Source of the DNA: Bradyrhizobium betae
GTDB taxonomy: Bacteria > Pseudomonadota > Alphaproteobacteria > Rhizobiales > Xanthobacteraceae
Reading direction: 5' to 3'
Length of the DNA: 64,000 nucleotides
Assembly (NCBI RefSeq): GCF_004123905.1
Contig: NZ_MZXW01000015.1
Span: 186,001-250,000, forward strand
The notes under the pieces: model-generated
Told to the model about the DNA's origin: nothing
Database searches by the model: none
The model's input: the letters and a program-made list of their open reading frames with translations, nothing else
In this document: positions 20,604-28,277 of the stretch, piece by piece
Numbering within the stretch: the first letter of the stretch is position 1
How the letters are laid out: each line of letters starts with the position of its first letter
Made by a program: the position numbers and the translations under genes

Positions 20604-21242
20604 GCAGATGTCGCCGACGGGGTCGGCTGCACCCTTCTGAGCGGGCTTGGGGGCGGCGGCCGTCTTCGGGGCCGGCGCTGCGGGCGCAGGTGGTGTGGCA
20701 CCCGTCGTGCCTGCTGCGCCTTGTTGGGCTGCTTGCGTCCCTTGGGCTCCTGCGGCTTTCGGCGCCGCGCCGGCGGGCTTCGGCGCGCCCTTGGCCATGG
20801 CGTTAGCGGGACTCAAGGGGATTGGCGGGCCAACCCGGGTCCAGGTCTCGCCGCCGCAGAGGAAGCCCATCACGCAGCCCTTGATCTCGAGCTGGTCGGT
20901 ACCGACAGGCGTGATGGTCGCGCTGTAGGTCTGGCCATCCTGGGCGTTATAGACCTGTCCTTCCCACTGATCGGCGCCGGGCTTCTTCTTCATGTCGATC
21001 AGGGTCGGCATGGCCAGCGTCGGCCTGTTCTTTTTCGAGACATCCGGGTTGTTCTCGTCGCGGCCGCCGGGCTTCTTTTCCCAGGAAACGGCGCCCCACA
21101 TGCTGCCATTGCACTGGGCGACACGGATATTGGCGACGCCGTCGGCGACCCGCCAGTCGCCGGTGGGATCGGCGGCGAGCGCAGGGGGCAGGCTGGTGTA
21201 ACCGCCAGCCAGTATTATTCCGGTGTAAAGGGCCAAACGCAT
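20571..21242 (-). CDS. DUF2147-domain exported protein
   Basis: The product has 223 residues: signal peptide (MRLALYTGIILAGGYTSLPP, cleavage after ALA at about 23), then a DUF2147 domain (DPTGDWRVADGVANIRVAQC, GCVMGFLCGGETWTRV), then an Ala/Pro/Gly-rich linker and a short tail. DUF2147 proteins are periplasmic lipocalin-like proteins of unknown role. ATG 21242 follows AAGGAAC. It sits inside the hopanoid block, opposite in direction to hpnN and hpnO, so it is not in their operon; a role in envelope lipids is only suggested by location. Confidence 0.82.
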   Translation of the reverse strand: MRLALYTGIILAGGYTSLPPALAADPTGDWRVADGVANIRVAQCNGSMWGAVSWEKKPGGRDENNPDVSKKNRPTLAMPTLIDMKKKPGADQWEGQVYNAQDGQTYSATITPVGTDQLEIKGCVMGFLCGGETWTRVGPPIPLSPANAMAKGAPKPAGAAPKAAGAQGTQAAQQGAAGTTGATPPAPAAPAPKTAAAPKPAQKGAADPVGDICLLPEIAGFAH

Positions 21243-21319
21243 GAGTGTTCCTTGGCAGTGCAACATGGTTTAAAGCTGTGCTTGCGAAGATGGTCCGAAA
21301 AAGGGCAAAAGGCCGCACA

Positions 21320-21363
21320 GACCGTTTTCAGGTACGGTCCGTTTTCAGTTGACGAAACGGTCC
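21320..21363. promoter_or_regulatory. repeated GACCGTTT-type half-sites upstream of hpnO
   Basis: CCGTTTTCAG occurs twice in direct orientation (21322-21331 and 21339-21348, 17 bases apart), followed by an inverted AAACGGTCC at 21355-21363. The cluster ends 20 bases before the hpnO ATG. It may be an operator or a decayed repeat; the protein is unknown. Confidence 0.4.
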
Positions 21364-21383
21364 TCAATCGAAGTATGTAGCGG

Positions 21384-22775
21384 ATGCACAGCCCAAATCC
21401 AGACATGTCTGAGCTATTCGCGGACCGTCAGGCCCAGCGCAGCGCCCTGCATAATCGGTATCTGAACGAGCAGTTCGTTCGGGTGCTGAAGACCATCGGC
21501 TACGATGTCGGCTTCCAGAAGGGGCAGGGGCAGTACCTCTACGACCGCGACGGCGCGCGCTATCTCGACCTGCTGTCCGGCTTTGGCGTGTTTGCGATCG
21601 GGCGCAATCATCCTGTTATGCGCGAGGCGCTCAAGAGCGTGCTCGATGCCGACCTGCCCAATCTCGTTCAGTTCGACGTCTCGGTGCTCGCCGGCGTGCT
21701 GGCCGAGCGGCTGCTGAAATACGTTCCCTATCTCGACAAGGTGTTCTTCGCCAATTCCGGCGCCGAATGCGTCGAGGCCGCGATCAAGTTCGCGCGTGGC
21801 GCCACCGGGCGTCCCGGCATCGTCTATTGCGCCCACGGCTATCACGGCCTGACCTATGGTGCGCTGTCGCTGACCGGTGATTCGAACTTCCGCACCGGCT
21901 TCGAGCCGCTGCTGCCGGGCTGCACCTCGGTTCCGTTCAACGATCTGGCCGCGCTCGAAAAGGCGCTGGCCTCGCGCGAAGTGGCCGCCTTCGTCGTCGA
22001 GCCGATCCAGGGCAAGGGCGTCAATATGCCCACCGACGAGTTCCTGCCGGGCGCGGCCGCGCTCTGCAAGAAATACGGCACGCTGTTCGTCGCCGACGAG
22101 ATCCAGACCGGCATGGGCCGTACCGGCCGTTTCCTTGCGGTCGAGCATTGGAACGTCGAGCCCGACATGGTGCTGCTGTCGAAGTCGCTGTCGGGCGGCC
22201 ACGTCCCGGTCGGTGCGGTGCTGACGCGCAAGGGCATCTTCGACAAGATCTTTAATCAGATGGACCGCGCCGTGGTGCACGGGTCGACCTTCTCCAAGAA
22301 CGATCTGGCGATGGCTGCGGGCATTGCGACGCTCGACGTCATGGAGGCCGAGAAGCTGATCGAGTCCGCTGCCAAGCGCGGCGCCGAACTGCGACTCGCG
22401 CTGACGCGCATGGTGCCCGGCTACGAGCTGATGAAGGAAGTTCGCGGCAAGGGGCTGATGATCGGCGTCGAGTTCGGCCCGCCGAAGTCACTGCGGCTGC
22501 GCGCCTCCTGGAACGTGCTGGAGGCCGCCAACAAGGGCCTGTTCTGCCAGCTCATCACCGTGCCGCTGTTCAAGGATCACAAGATCCTGACGCAGGTCGC
22601 CGGTCACGGCAGCCACACCATCAAGCTGTTGCCGCCGCTCACCATCACCGAGGAAGATTGCAGCTGGATCGAGAAGGCGTTCGACGACGTCATCGCCGGC
22701 AGCCACAAGGTCCCCGGCGCGATCTGGTCGCTCGGCAAGACGCTGGTGGACAACGCGGTGCGGCGGTCGGCGTAG
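21384..22775 (+). CDS. hpnO: hopanoid aminotransferase HpnO
   Basis: The product has 463 residues, class III PLP aminotransferase. The cofactor site shows NSGAECVEAAIKFAR, D238 in FVADEIQTGMGRTG and Schiff-base K267 in MVLLSKSLSGGHVP. HpnO-type enzymes form aminobacteriohopanetriol by adding the side-chain amine to bacteriohopane-derived aldehyde. Assignment to HpnO rather than to ornithine or acetylornithine transaminase rests on the neighbours hpnH and hpnN. It reads in the same direction as hpnN but is separated by the convergent DUF2147 gene. Confidence 0.88.
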   Translation: MHSPNPDMSELFADRQAQRSALHNRYLNEQFVRVLKTIGYDVGFQKGQGQYLYDRDGARYLDLLSGFGVFAIGRNHPVMREALKSVLDADLPNLVQFDVSVLAGVLAERLLKYVPYLDKVFFANSGAECVEAAIKFARGATGRPGIVYCAHGYHGLTYGALSLTGDSNFRTGFEPLLPGCTSVPFNDLAALEKALASREVAAFVVEPIQGKGVNMPTDEFLPGAAALCKKYGTLFVADEIQTGMGRTGRFLAVEHWNVEPDMVLLSKSLSGGHVPVGAVLTRKGIFDKIFNQMDRAVVHGSTFSKNDLAMAAGIATLDVMEAEKLIESAAKRGAELRLALTRMVPGYELMKEVRGKGLMIGVEFGPPKSLRLRASWNVLEAANKGLFCQLITVPLFKDHKILTQVAGHGSHTIKLLPPLTITEEDCSWIEKAFDDVIAGSHKVPGAIWSLGKTLVDNAVRRSA

Positions 22776-22785
22776 GGCCGATCGT

Positions 22786-22911
22786 TCAGGCCGCTTGCGG
22801 CTTGTTCACAGTCTCGATGCGATCGAACGCCTTGCCCAGATCGCGCTTGGCGATCTGCATGTCATAATCGTTCTGAAGATTGAGCCAAAGCTCGGCCGTC
22901 GTCACGTCCTC
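22786..22911 (-). pseudogene. C-terminal remnant of a HigA-type antitoxin
   Basis: On the minus strand the frame between TAG (22912-22914) and TGA (22786-22788) encodes about 41 residues including ELWLNLQNDYDM and AKRDLGKAFDRIE. This is the C-terminal signature of HigA/VapI-type Xre antitoxins, in which the FWLNLQ.DYDL block follows the DNA-binding domain. The helix-turn-helix half and any HigB toxin are missing, and a stop interrupts the frame just upstream. I read it as the relic of a lost toxin-antitoxin module. Confidence 0.6.
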
Positions 22912-22930
22912 CTAGTGATAGTCCACGATC

Positions 22931-23842
22931 TCACGAGCCGCCGTTTCGGTACCGCCCCGGTGATTGTCCAAACACGCGGCTGAACGCCTTCGAAAACGCC
23001 GGCCCGGACTCGTAGCCGACGGCGCGTGCGATCTCGTCGATGGAGTGGCCGGTTTCACGCAGCGCTTTCGCCGCAAGGCTCATCCGCCAGCGCGTGACAT
23101 AGGCGAGTGGCGGCTCTCCAACCAGTTGCGTGAACCGGCGCGCAAAGGTGGCGCGGGAGAGCAGGGCGCGATCCGCCAGAGCCGCGACCGTCCATGCGTC
23201 TTGCGGTTGCTCATGGATCAGGCGCAAGATGCGCGCGATGGAGGGGTCGCTCAATGCGCCGAACCAGTCGGCGGCGCCTGCGGGCTGGGTGTCCATCCAC
23301 GCGCGCAACAGCAGAACCAATGCGCTGTCGAGCAGGCGCGATGCGATGAGGTCGGCTCCGCTGCGGCGGCCTTCCGCTTCGACGCGTAGCAGCTGCAATG
23401 CAAGTCGCAACGGCTCGTTAGCCTCGACCTGCTGCGCAGTGAGATGAATCAACGGCGGCATCAGCGACACCATCGGATGAGGCGCGGCCTCATCGAGCTG
23501 GTATTTTGCGCACAGCAGCGTCGTTGTATCGGGCGCTGAAACCGCCTGTTGGTACGGCGCGGCGGATAGCGCGGCGCGAATGGGAACGATGGACGCATCG
23601 GGCGGATCGCTCAGTGCGTGGCCGATGCCGCTCGCCACCAGGACCACGTCGCCGGGCGAAAGACGAACGGGTTCGTCACGGCCCGCCAACCTCAGCCAGC
23701 AATGGCCGGCGAGAACGACGTGCAGCGCGGAGTCCCGCTGCGGATCGACGCCGATCCCCCAGGGACAGCGCAACACCACCGTTCCGAGAAACGCGCTGCC
23801 GGTGCGATACGACCCCAGCACGTCCGCCATTGCATCCATCAC
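22931..23842 (-). CDS. AraC family transcriptional regulator (cupin type)
   Basis: The product has 303 residues. The N-terminal half is an AraC-binding cupin (SALHVVLAGHCWLRLAG, VRLSPGDVVLVASGIGHAL); the C-terminal half has two helix-turn-helices (WTVAALADRALLSRATFARR and GHSIDEIARAVGYESGPAFS). Such cupin AraC proteins often control a neighbouring oxidoreductase or cyclase. It is divergent from the SnoaL-like gene at 23969 across 126 bases, making that gene its likely target. The start at 23842 has a second ATG immediately inside; either is possible. Confidence 0.86.
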   Translation of the reverse strand: MMDAMADVLGSYRTGSAFLGTVVLRCPWGIGVDPQRDSALHVVLAGHCWLRLAGRDEPVRLSPGDVVLVASGIGHALSDPPDASIVPIRAALSAAPYQQAVSAPDTTTLLCAKYQLDEAAPHPMVSLMPPLIHLTAQQVEANEPLRLALQLLRVEAEGRRSGADLIASRLLDSALVLLLRAWMDTQPAGAADWFGALSDPSIARILRLIHEQPQDAWTVAALADRALLSRATFARRFTQLVGEPPLAYVTRWRMSLAAKALRETGHSIDEIARAVGYESGPAFSKAFSRVFGQSPGRYRNGGS

Positions 23843-23968
23843 GTTGGCTCCCGCGGCCCGACGGTTGCTGTTTGAGACGATCGGACATGACTTTGCAAGC
23901 CCCGCACATCGACGGCGAACGTCTTGTCAGTCCAGAAGCATGACGGCGATCCCATTGGAGACAACGTG

Positions 23969-24352
23969 ATGAACGACATCATTTCGGCCAACAAGGCCAT
24001 CGTGCGCGACTTCCTGGAAACAGCGATCAATCAGGGGAATTTCGATGGCGCCGCAATCCATTTCGGACCGCGCTACGTCCAGCACAATCCCATGATCGGA
24101 GACGGCGTCGAGGGCATCCGCAAACATCTGTCCGAGCTTCGCCGGCAATTTCCGGAGCTGAAGGCCGAGGTGAAGCGCATCGCCGCCGACGGCGATCTCG
24201 TCGTGGCGCATGTTCACGCCAGACGCTCGCCCGCCGACCCCGGCCTTGCCATCGTCGACATCTTCCGCCTCGAGGACGGCAAGCTGGTCGAGCATTGGGA
24301 GGTGCGGCAGTCCGTGCCCGACGCCGCGGTGCATGGCAACGGGATGTTCTGA
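23969..24352 (+). CDS. SnoaL-like / NTF2-fold protein
   Basis: The product has 127 residues with the NTF2-like pattern of SnoaL and limonene-epoxide-hydrolase relatives: NKAIVRDFLETAINQGN, then HFGPRYVQHNPMIGDG, and a final beta-strand IFRLEDGKLVEHWEVRQSVP. The fold binds small hydrophobic molecules and may act as a cyclase, isomerase or hydrolase; the substrate is not predictable. ATG 23969 is preceded by GGAG at good spacing. It probably depends on the divergent AraC regulator. Confidence 0.78.
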   Translation: MNDIISANKAIVRDFLETAINQGNFDGAAIHFGPRYVQHNPMIGDGVEGIRKHLSELRRQFPELKAEVKRIAADGDLVVAHVHARRSPADPGLAIVDIFRLEDGKLVEHWEVRQSVPDAAVHGNGMF

Positions 24353-24389
24353 CTGGATCGGTCGTCGGAGAGTTCGGACAGCATCATCG

Positions 24390-24463
24390 TCGTCGTCGCG
24401 AGGGAAGGCGAGCAATCCAGAATCCTTCCGTGGTGACGCTCTGGATTGCTTCGCTAGACTAGC
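24390..24463. repeat. degenerate palindromic repeat (GCAATCCAG / CTGGATTGC family)
   Basis: The arms with GCGAGCAATCCAG and CTGGATTGCTTCGCT enclose a variable centre, between the SnoaL gene and the convergent anti-sigma gene. It is a weaker relative of the repeat at 42556 and could act as a transcription end for both genes. Confidence 0.65.
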
Positions 24464-24504
24464 GCTGGCAAGGATGGGGATGCGACTATCCCTCCGCACT
24501 CACT

Positions 24505-25260
24505 TCATCCCTTCATCGCCACCTCGAACTTGTCGACGAATTCGGCGAGCTCGTCGGCGCCGAGATCGCTGACGGCCCAGAAGTTCAGGCCGCGCTCGCC
24601 CCAGCGGCGGCAGTTGAAGCCCTGCATGGTCTGGGTCTTCGGCGGCCGGTGCTCGGTGCTCGAGGTCTGCGACACGAACAAATTGATCACGTGCTGCCGG
24701 CGCTTGTAGACGACTGCGCCGATGGCGCGGGCGTCGATATAGTCGAGCCGGCCGCCGACCAGCGTAAAGCCCTGCGCGGTGAGATCGATCACGGGCGGGG
24801 CGACGTCGAGCTTGCCGTTGAACCACGGCTTTACCGTGTGCTGGTCGGTCGAGACCACGTCGATGAGGTGGCCGGCCTGGAGCGAGCGCAGATGCGCGGA
24901 GACGACCTCCGACAGGATGCGCTGCTGGTCGTCCTGGCGTAGCACCACGGCGACCACGCCGGAGGCCGCGAGCGCGGAGACGGCCGAGCCCATGGCAAAG
25001 CCGCGCAACACGGAGCGGCGGGTCGGCTGCTGGCGCTGTGCTTGCGGCAGCGACGCTTCGATCCGGTTCCGCAGGCTTGCGGGCGCGGTGTAGCGCAGAT
25101 TGGTCTCAGTGAGCACGCGCTGCATCTCGCGCTGTGCGGCCAACTCCGCGGCGCAATCAGGGCAGCCGGCGATATGGGCTTCGACCTCGCGCGCGTGGCC
25201 GGCATCCAGCTCGTTGTCGAGCAGCGCATGAAGCAGGATCTTTGCTTCGTCGCAGGTCAT
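24505..25260 (-). CDS. zinc-finger anti-sigma factor (membrane anchored)
   Basis: The product has 251 residues. The N-terminus carries the ZAS motif H29-x3-C33-x2-C36 (HIAGCPDC), which binds the partner ECF sigma factor; a membrane span lies at about 86-107; the last 140 residues would be periplasmic and end with a conserved block (RRWGERGLNFWAVSDLGADE). It should hold the sigma factor at 25257 inactive until a signal arrives. Its ATG overlaps the sigma stop (ATGA), the usual arrangement. The periplasmic sensor part has no recognisable ligand motif. Confidence 0.87.
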   Translation of the reverse strand: MTCDEAKILLHALLDNELDAGHAREVEAHIAGCPDCAAELAAQREMQRVLTETNLRYTAPASLRNRIEASLPQAQRQQPTRRSVLRGFAMGSAVSALAASGVVAVVLRQDDQQRILSEVVSAHLRSLQAGHLIDVVSTDQHTVKPWFNGKLDVAPPVIDLTAQGFTLVGGRLDYIDARAIGAVVYKRRQHVINLFVSQTSSTEHRPPKTQTMQGFNCRRWGERGLNFWAVSDLGADELAEFVDKFEVAMKG

Positions 25261-25805
25261 CTTGCTTGCTCCTCTTCCGCCGTCCAGGCCGCGCGCAGCA
25301 TGGCGCGGGCGCGGGCGAGGCGGGACATCACGGTGCCGACGGGCACGCCGACGGCCTCGGCGATTTCACGGTAGGACAGGTTGTTGATCTCCCGCAGCAC
25401 GAATGTTTCCTTGAACGGTTCGGCGAGCGTGTCGATCAGCTTGCGGATCGCGCCGGCATCGCGGCTGCGCAGCACTTCGGCCTCCGGGCTCGCCTCGCTC
25501 TCCTGCCAGAGCGGCGTCTGCTCGGCGGCGCCGGGTGTATCCTCGATTGCGCTATGCTTGTGCGCGCGCCGTGCATATTCGGCGTTGCAGACATTGCGCA
25601 GGATCGCGAACAGCCAGGGCTTCATCGCCGGCCCGCGATAGCTGTCGAAATGCTTCAGCGCGCGCAGATAGCACTCCTGCACTGCGTCCTCGGCATCGGA
25701 GGCGTCGCGCAGCAGATAGCGCGCAAGCGTGTAGACGTCGTCGAGATGGGGTAGCGCCGCCTCGCGGAAGCGCTGCGCCTTCTGCAAATCGTCGTTGGCG
25801 GGCAT
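25257..25805 (-). CDS. ECF RNA polymerase sigma factor
   Basis: The product has 182 residues. Region 2 covers about 14-85 (YTLARYLLRDASDAEDAVQE, with MKPWLFAILRNVC) and region 4 about 115-172 (LPxPFKETFVLREINN-like, YREIAEAVGVPVGTVMSRLA). ATG 25805 is chosen for the GAGGAG just upstream; the frame is open to 25940 but lacks sigma sequence there. It is followed by its anti-sigma factor and preceded on the same strand by the cupredoxin and metallophosphoesterase genes, which suggests that these belong to the same response. Confidence 0.9.
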   Translation of the reverse strand: MPANDDLQKAQRFREAALPHLDDVYTLARYLLRDASDAEDAVQECYLRALKHFDSYRGPAMKPWLFAILRNVCNAEYARRAHKHSAIEDTPGAAEQTPLWQESEASPEAEVLRSRDAGAIRKLIDTLAEPFKETFVLREINNLSYREIAEAVGVPVGTVMSRLARARAMLRAAWTAEEEQAR

Positions 25806-25932
25806 CGCTCCTCGCTTTGCCTCTTGTTCCGCTCGTGGCTTCGTTTCATCCCTATGCGTCACTGAAGGCGCAGGAGCCCGGCCGGCGTGGGACCACCGGC
25901 CGGGCAAGACGTTGATGCCTTGGTTGGAGACG

Positions 25933-26256
25933 TTACTCAACCTTGATCATCCCCGTCATGTGCGGGTGCAACGAACAAAAATATTTGTAGTCGCCCGCAT
26001 TGGTGAAGGTGAACGAGAACTTGTCGTCGGTGTCCAGGGTCTTGGACCTGAACTTGCCGGCCGACACCACGGTATGGGGGATGTCGTCCCGGTTGGTCCA
26101 GCTCACGGTGGTGCCGACCTTGATCTTGAGTTCGGCCGGCTGGAAAACGAAGTTGTCGATATGGACTTCCATGTCGTCGGCACGGGCAGTTGTTGCGGGC
26201 AACAGGATAGCCGCGGCCACAGCGACACCGAAGTCGCGGCGATTGAGTGTCTTCAT
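25933..26256 (-). CDS. exported cupredoxin (amicyanin/plastocyanin-like)
   Basis: The product has 107 residues. A twin-arginine-like signal (NRRDFGVAVAAAIL) ends near ARA at about 26. The mature protein has the type 1 copper pattern: H61 (DDIPHTVV), then C94-x2-H97-x2-M100 (CSLHPHM), the amicyanin spacing. It would be a small periplasmic electron carrier or copper-binding protein. It lies between the metallophosphoesterase and the sigma factor on the same strand. The partner redox enzyme is not visible nearby. Confidence 0.88.
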   Translation of the reverse strand: MKTLNRRDFGVAVAAAILLPATTARADDMEVHIDNFVFQPAELKIKVGTTVSWTNRDDIPHTVVSAGKFRSKTLDTDDKFSFTFTNAGDYKYFCSLHPHMTGMIKVE

Positions 26257-26280
26257 TGTCAGTTTCCGTCTAGCCCTGGA

Positions 26281-27225
26281 TCAACCCTGGATCGGCGTGT
26301 CGATGATCGCGAGCCGCTGCTCGTTCTGCTTGAAGTTGATGCTGGCGACGCCGAGCATGGAGCGGAGTTTTGCGTCTTCGACCTTCATCGGCCCGGGCGA
26401 AGGAGCCGCACCGGGCGCGGGCTGCGGGAACGCAGTCGAGCGCGCGGTGTGGAAGGTGACGTTGCCCTCGACCTTCTGCATCACCTGGTGGATGTGGCCG
26501 TTCAGCACGGTGACCGAGCCAAAGCCCTTGACGTATTCCAGCGCGCGGCCGCCGTCCTCGGTGCCCCAGCCCCATTCGGGATAGACGGTCCAGAGCGGGA
26601 TGTGGGCGAACAGCACGACCGGCGTCGATTTCGACTTGCCGCGCAGATCGTCCTCGAGCCAGGCGAGCTGCTCGGCGCCGAGGTTGCCAAGGCCGCCGGC
26701 CTTGAGGTCGACGACGTTGACGAGGCCGATGAAGTGCACGCCGCCGGCATCGAAGGAGTACCAGCCCTGGCCCTTGGTGCCGCGGCCGTAACGTTCGCGA
26801 TAGAACTTCACCTCCTCGTCGAGGAAGTCATGCTCGCCGGGCACGTAGTGCACGTCGAGCTTGCTCTGCGAGATGATGCGGTCTGCATTGTCGAACTCGG
26901 CGGCCTTCGACAGATGGGTGATGTCGCCGGTATGGATCATGAACGACGGCTTGACCGGCATCGCGTTGATCTTGTTGACGGCTTCCTCCAGCGTGCCGAG
27001 CGCGTTGGGGTTGGCCGGCTTGTCGAAGCCGACATGGCTGTCGCTGATCTGGAGGAAGGTCATGCCGGGTGCGGCCGGGGTCGCGGCTTGCGCGGAATCG
27101 ATGATGCCGAGCGAGCGCGGCACGCCGCCCGTGATGGTCCAGAGCACCCCGGTGCCGGCCCAGGTCATGCATTCCAGCACCTTGCGGCGGCTGACGCCGT
27201 CGTCGCCGTGATCGTGTCCGCTCAT
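26281..27225 (-). CDS. Tat-exported metallophosphoesterase
   Basis: The product has 314 residues. The N-terminus MSGHDHGDDG is followed by a twin-arginine motif (SRRKVLECMTWAG). The calcineurin-type metal motifs are in order: D62-S-H64, G100-D101-ITH, GEHD at 130-133 (the usual Asn of GNHD is Glu), AHIPLW and GHIHQ. It would hydrolyse phosphomonoesters or diesters in the periplasm. It heads the row that continues through cupredoxin, sigma factor and anti-sigma factor. Substrate unknown. Confidence 0.85.
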   Translation of the reverse strand: MSGHDHGDDGVSRRKVLECMTWAGTGVLWTITGGVPRSLGIIDSAQAATPAAPGMTFLQISDSHVGFDKPANPNALGTLEEAVNKINAMPVKPSFMIHTGDITHLSKAAEFDNADRIISQSKLDVHYVPGEHDFLDEEVKFYRERYGRGTKGQGWYSFDAGGVHFIGLVNVVDLKAGGLGNLGAEQLAWLEDDLRGKSKSTPVVLFAHIPLWTVYPEWGWGTEDGGRALEYVKGFGSVTVLNGHIHQVMQKVEGNVTFHTARSTAFPQPAPGAAPSPGPMKVEDAKLRSMLGVASINFKQNEQRLAIIDTPIQG

Positions 27226-27322
27226 CCCACGTCTCCATTTCGCCCGGAATTGGGCTTCGGGGAGGTGATCGGGGGAGGGAGGGGCTTATTCCCGGATGCG
27301 ATGACGATTTCGTGAGGGGGAG

Positions 27323-27383
27323 GTCTCGTGTCCCGGACGCGCTGCAATGCGTAGCATTGCTGCGCAGAGCCGGGACCCGAGAC
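27323..27383. repeat. intergenic palindromic repeat (GTCTCG...CGAGAC)
   Basis: The imperfect 61-base palindrome has outer arms GTCTCGTGTCCCGG and CCGGGACCCGAGAC and an inner GCAATGC/GCATTGC stem. It abuts the stop of the alpha/beta hydrolase gene and may end its transcript. I recognise this sequence type as dispersed in Bradyrhizobium intergenic regions. Confidence 0.78.
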
Positions 27384-28265
27384 TTATTTCGCAAACTCTC
27401 GCACGGCCTTCACCACGGCCGCCGGCACTTCCTGCGCCACGCAATGCCCGGCGCCCTCGAAGACCAGCGTGCTGACGCGCGGAATCAGCGACACCGCGCG
27501 TCGCGCCATCTCCCAGTAGACCGGCCCCGAATTCGCGGCAGTCGTAAGGCGGACCTCGCAATCGATCTCGGCGAGCGAGGCAAACGGATTGCCGCGGGCA
27601 TCGCCAACATAGACCTGTGCCATCGCTTCGTAGATCGGACGCAGCATCGCCGACTCGATCTCAGGCGTGCAGCAGAGCCGGACCCGACCATCGTCGAGCG
27701 TCACGAAGCCGTGGCGCACATAGGCCCGCAGCGAGGTCTCGGTCCAATCCGCAAATGTCGGCGATGTGCGGTAGCGCTCGAAGACGGCGTCGGCACTATC
27801 GAACTCGGCCCGACGGCGCCGCGCGCCGTGGACGCGGGCCATGGAGTCGTCGTCCAATCCGCCGGAGTGCGTAGCGCGCGGGTCCATGACGGTCGGCTCC
27901 ATCACGAACAGGCGTGTGAAGCGTCCGGGCAAGAGTTTTGCTGCGAGCAGAAGATCGGTCGCACCTGCGCTGTGGCCGATCCCGTAGACGTCGCGCAGAT
28001 CGAGCGCATCGATCACCCGGCTGACATCCTCAGCAAAGTCGAGGAAATGATACGCGTCGGGCTTGTGGCTTGCGCCATGGCCGCGGCGGTCGAGCGCATA
28101 AACGGTGTAGGTTGATGCAAGTTCGCGCGCGACCTCCTCCCAGACTTCGGCAACGAAGCCGGTGCCGTGCACGAGCAGGGCAGGCGGCTTCCCGCTCTCG
28201 CCCCATCGCAGCATGGCGATCCCCGCATCGGCAGGGCCGATTGAAAAGCGGTGCGGATTGATCAT
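27384..28265 (-). CDS. alpha/beta hydrolase
   Basis: The product has 293 residues. Oxyanion motif HGTG at 33-36, nucleophile S99 in GIGHSAGATD, and a C-terminal catalytic His in FEGAGHCVAQE; RRGHGAS is also typical of the fold. It acts on an unknown ester, epoxide or similar substrate in the cytoplasm; no signal peptide is seen. It lies 12 bases downstream of the GMC oxidoreductase on the same strand, so the two are probably cotranscribed. Confidence 0.87.
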   Translation of the reverse strand: MINPHRFSIGPADAGIAMLRWGESGKPPALLVHGTGFVAEVWEEVARELASTYTVYALDRRGHGASHKPDAYHFLDFAEDVSRVIDALDLRDVYGIGHSAGATDLLLAAKLLPGRFTRLFVMEPTVMDPRATHSGGLDDDSMARVHGARRRRAEFDSADAVFERYRTSPTFADWTETSLRAYVRHGFVTLDDGRVRLCCTPEIESAMLRPIYEAMAQVYVGDARGNPFASLAEIDCEVRLTTAANSGPVYWEMARRAVSLIPRVSTLVFEGAGHCVAQEVPAAVVKAVREFAK

Positions 28266-28277
28266 GGCGGCGGGATG

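Noticed and set aside
25795..27315. 506-codon plus-strand open frame
   Set aside because: It is antisense to the metallophosphoesterase, cupredoxin and sigma genes, each with clear catalytic or ligand motifs, and its translation has no recognisable domain. Long antisense frames are a by-product of high GC.
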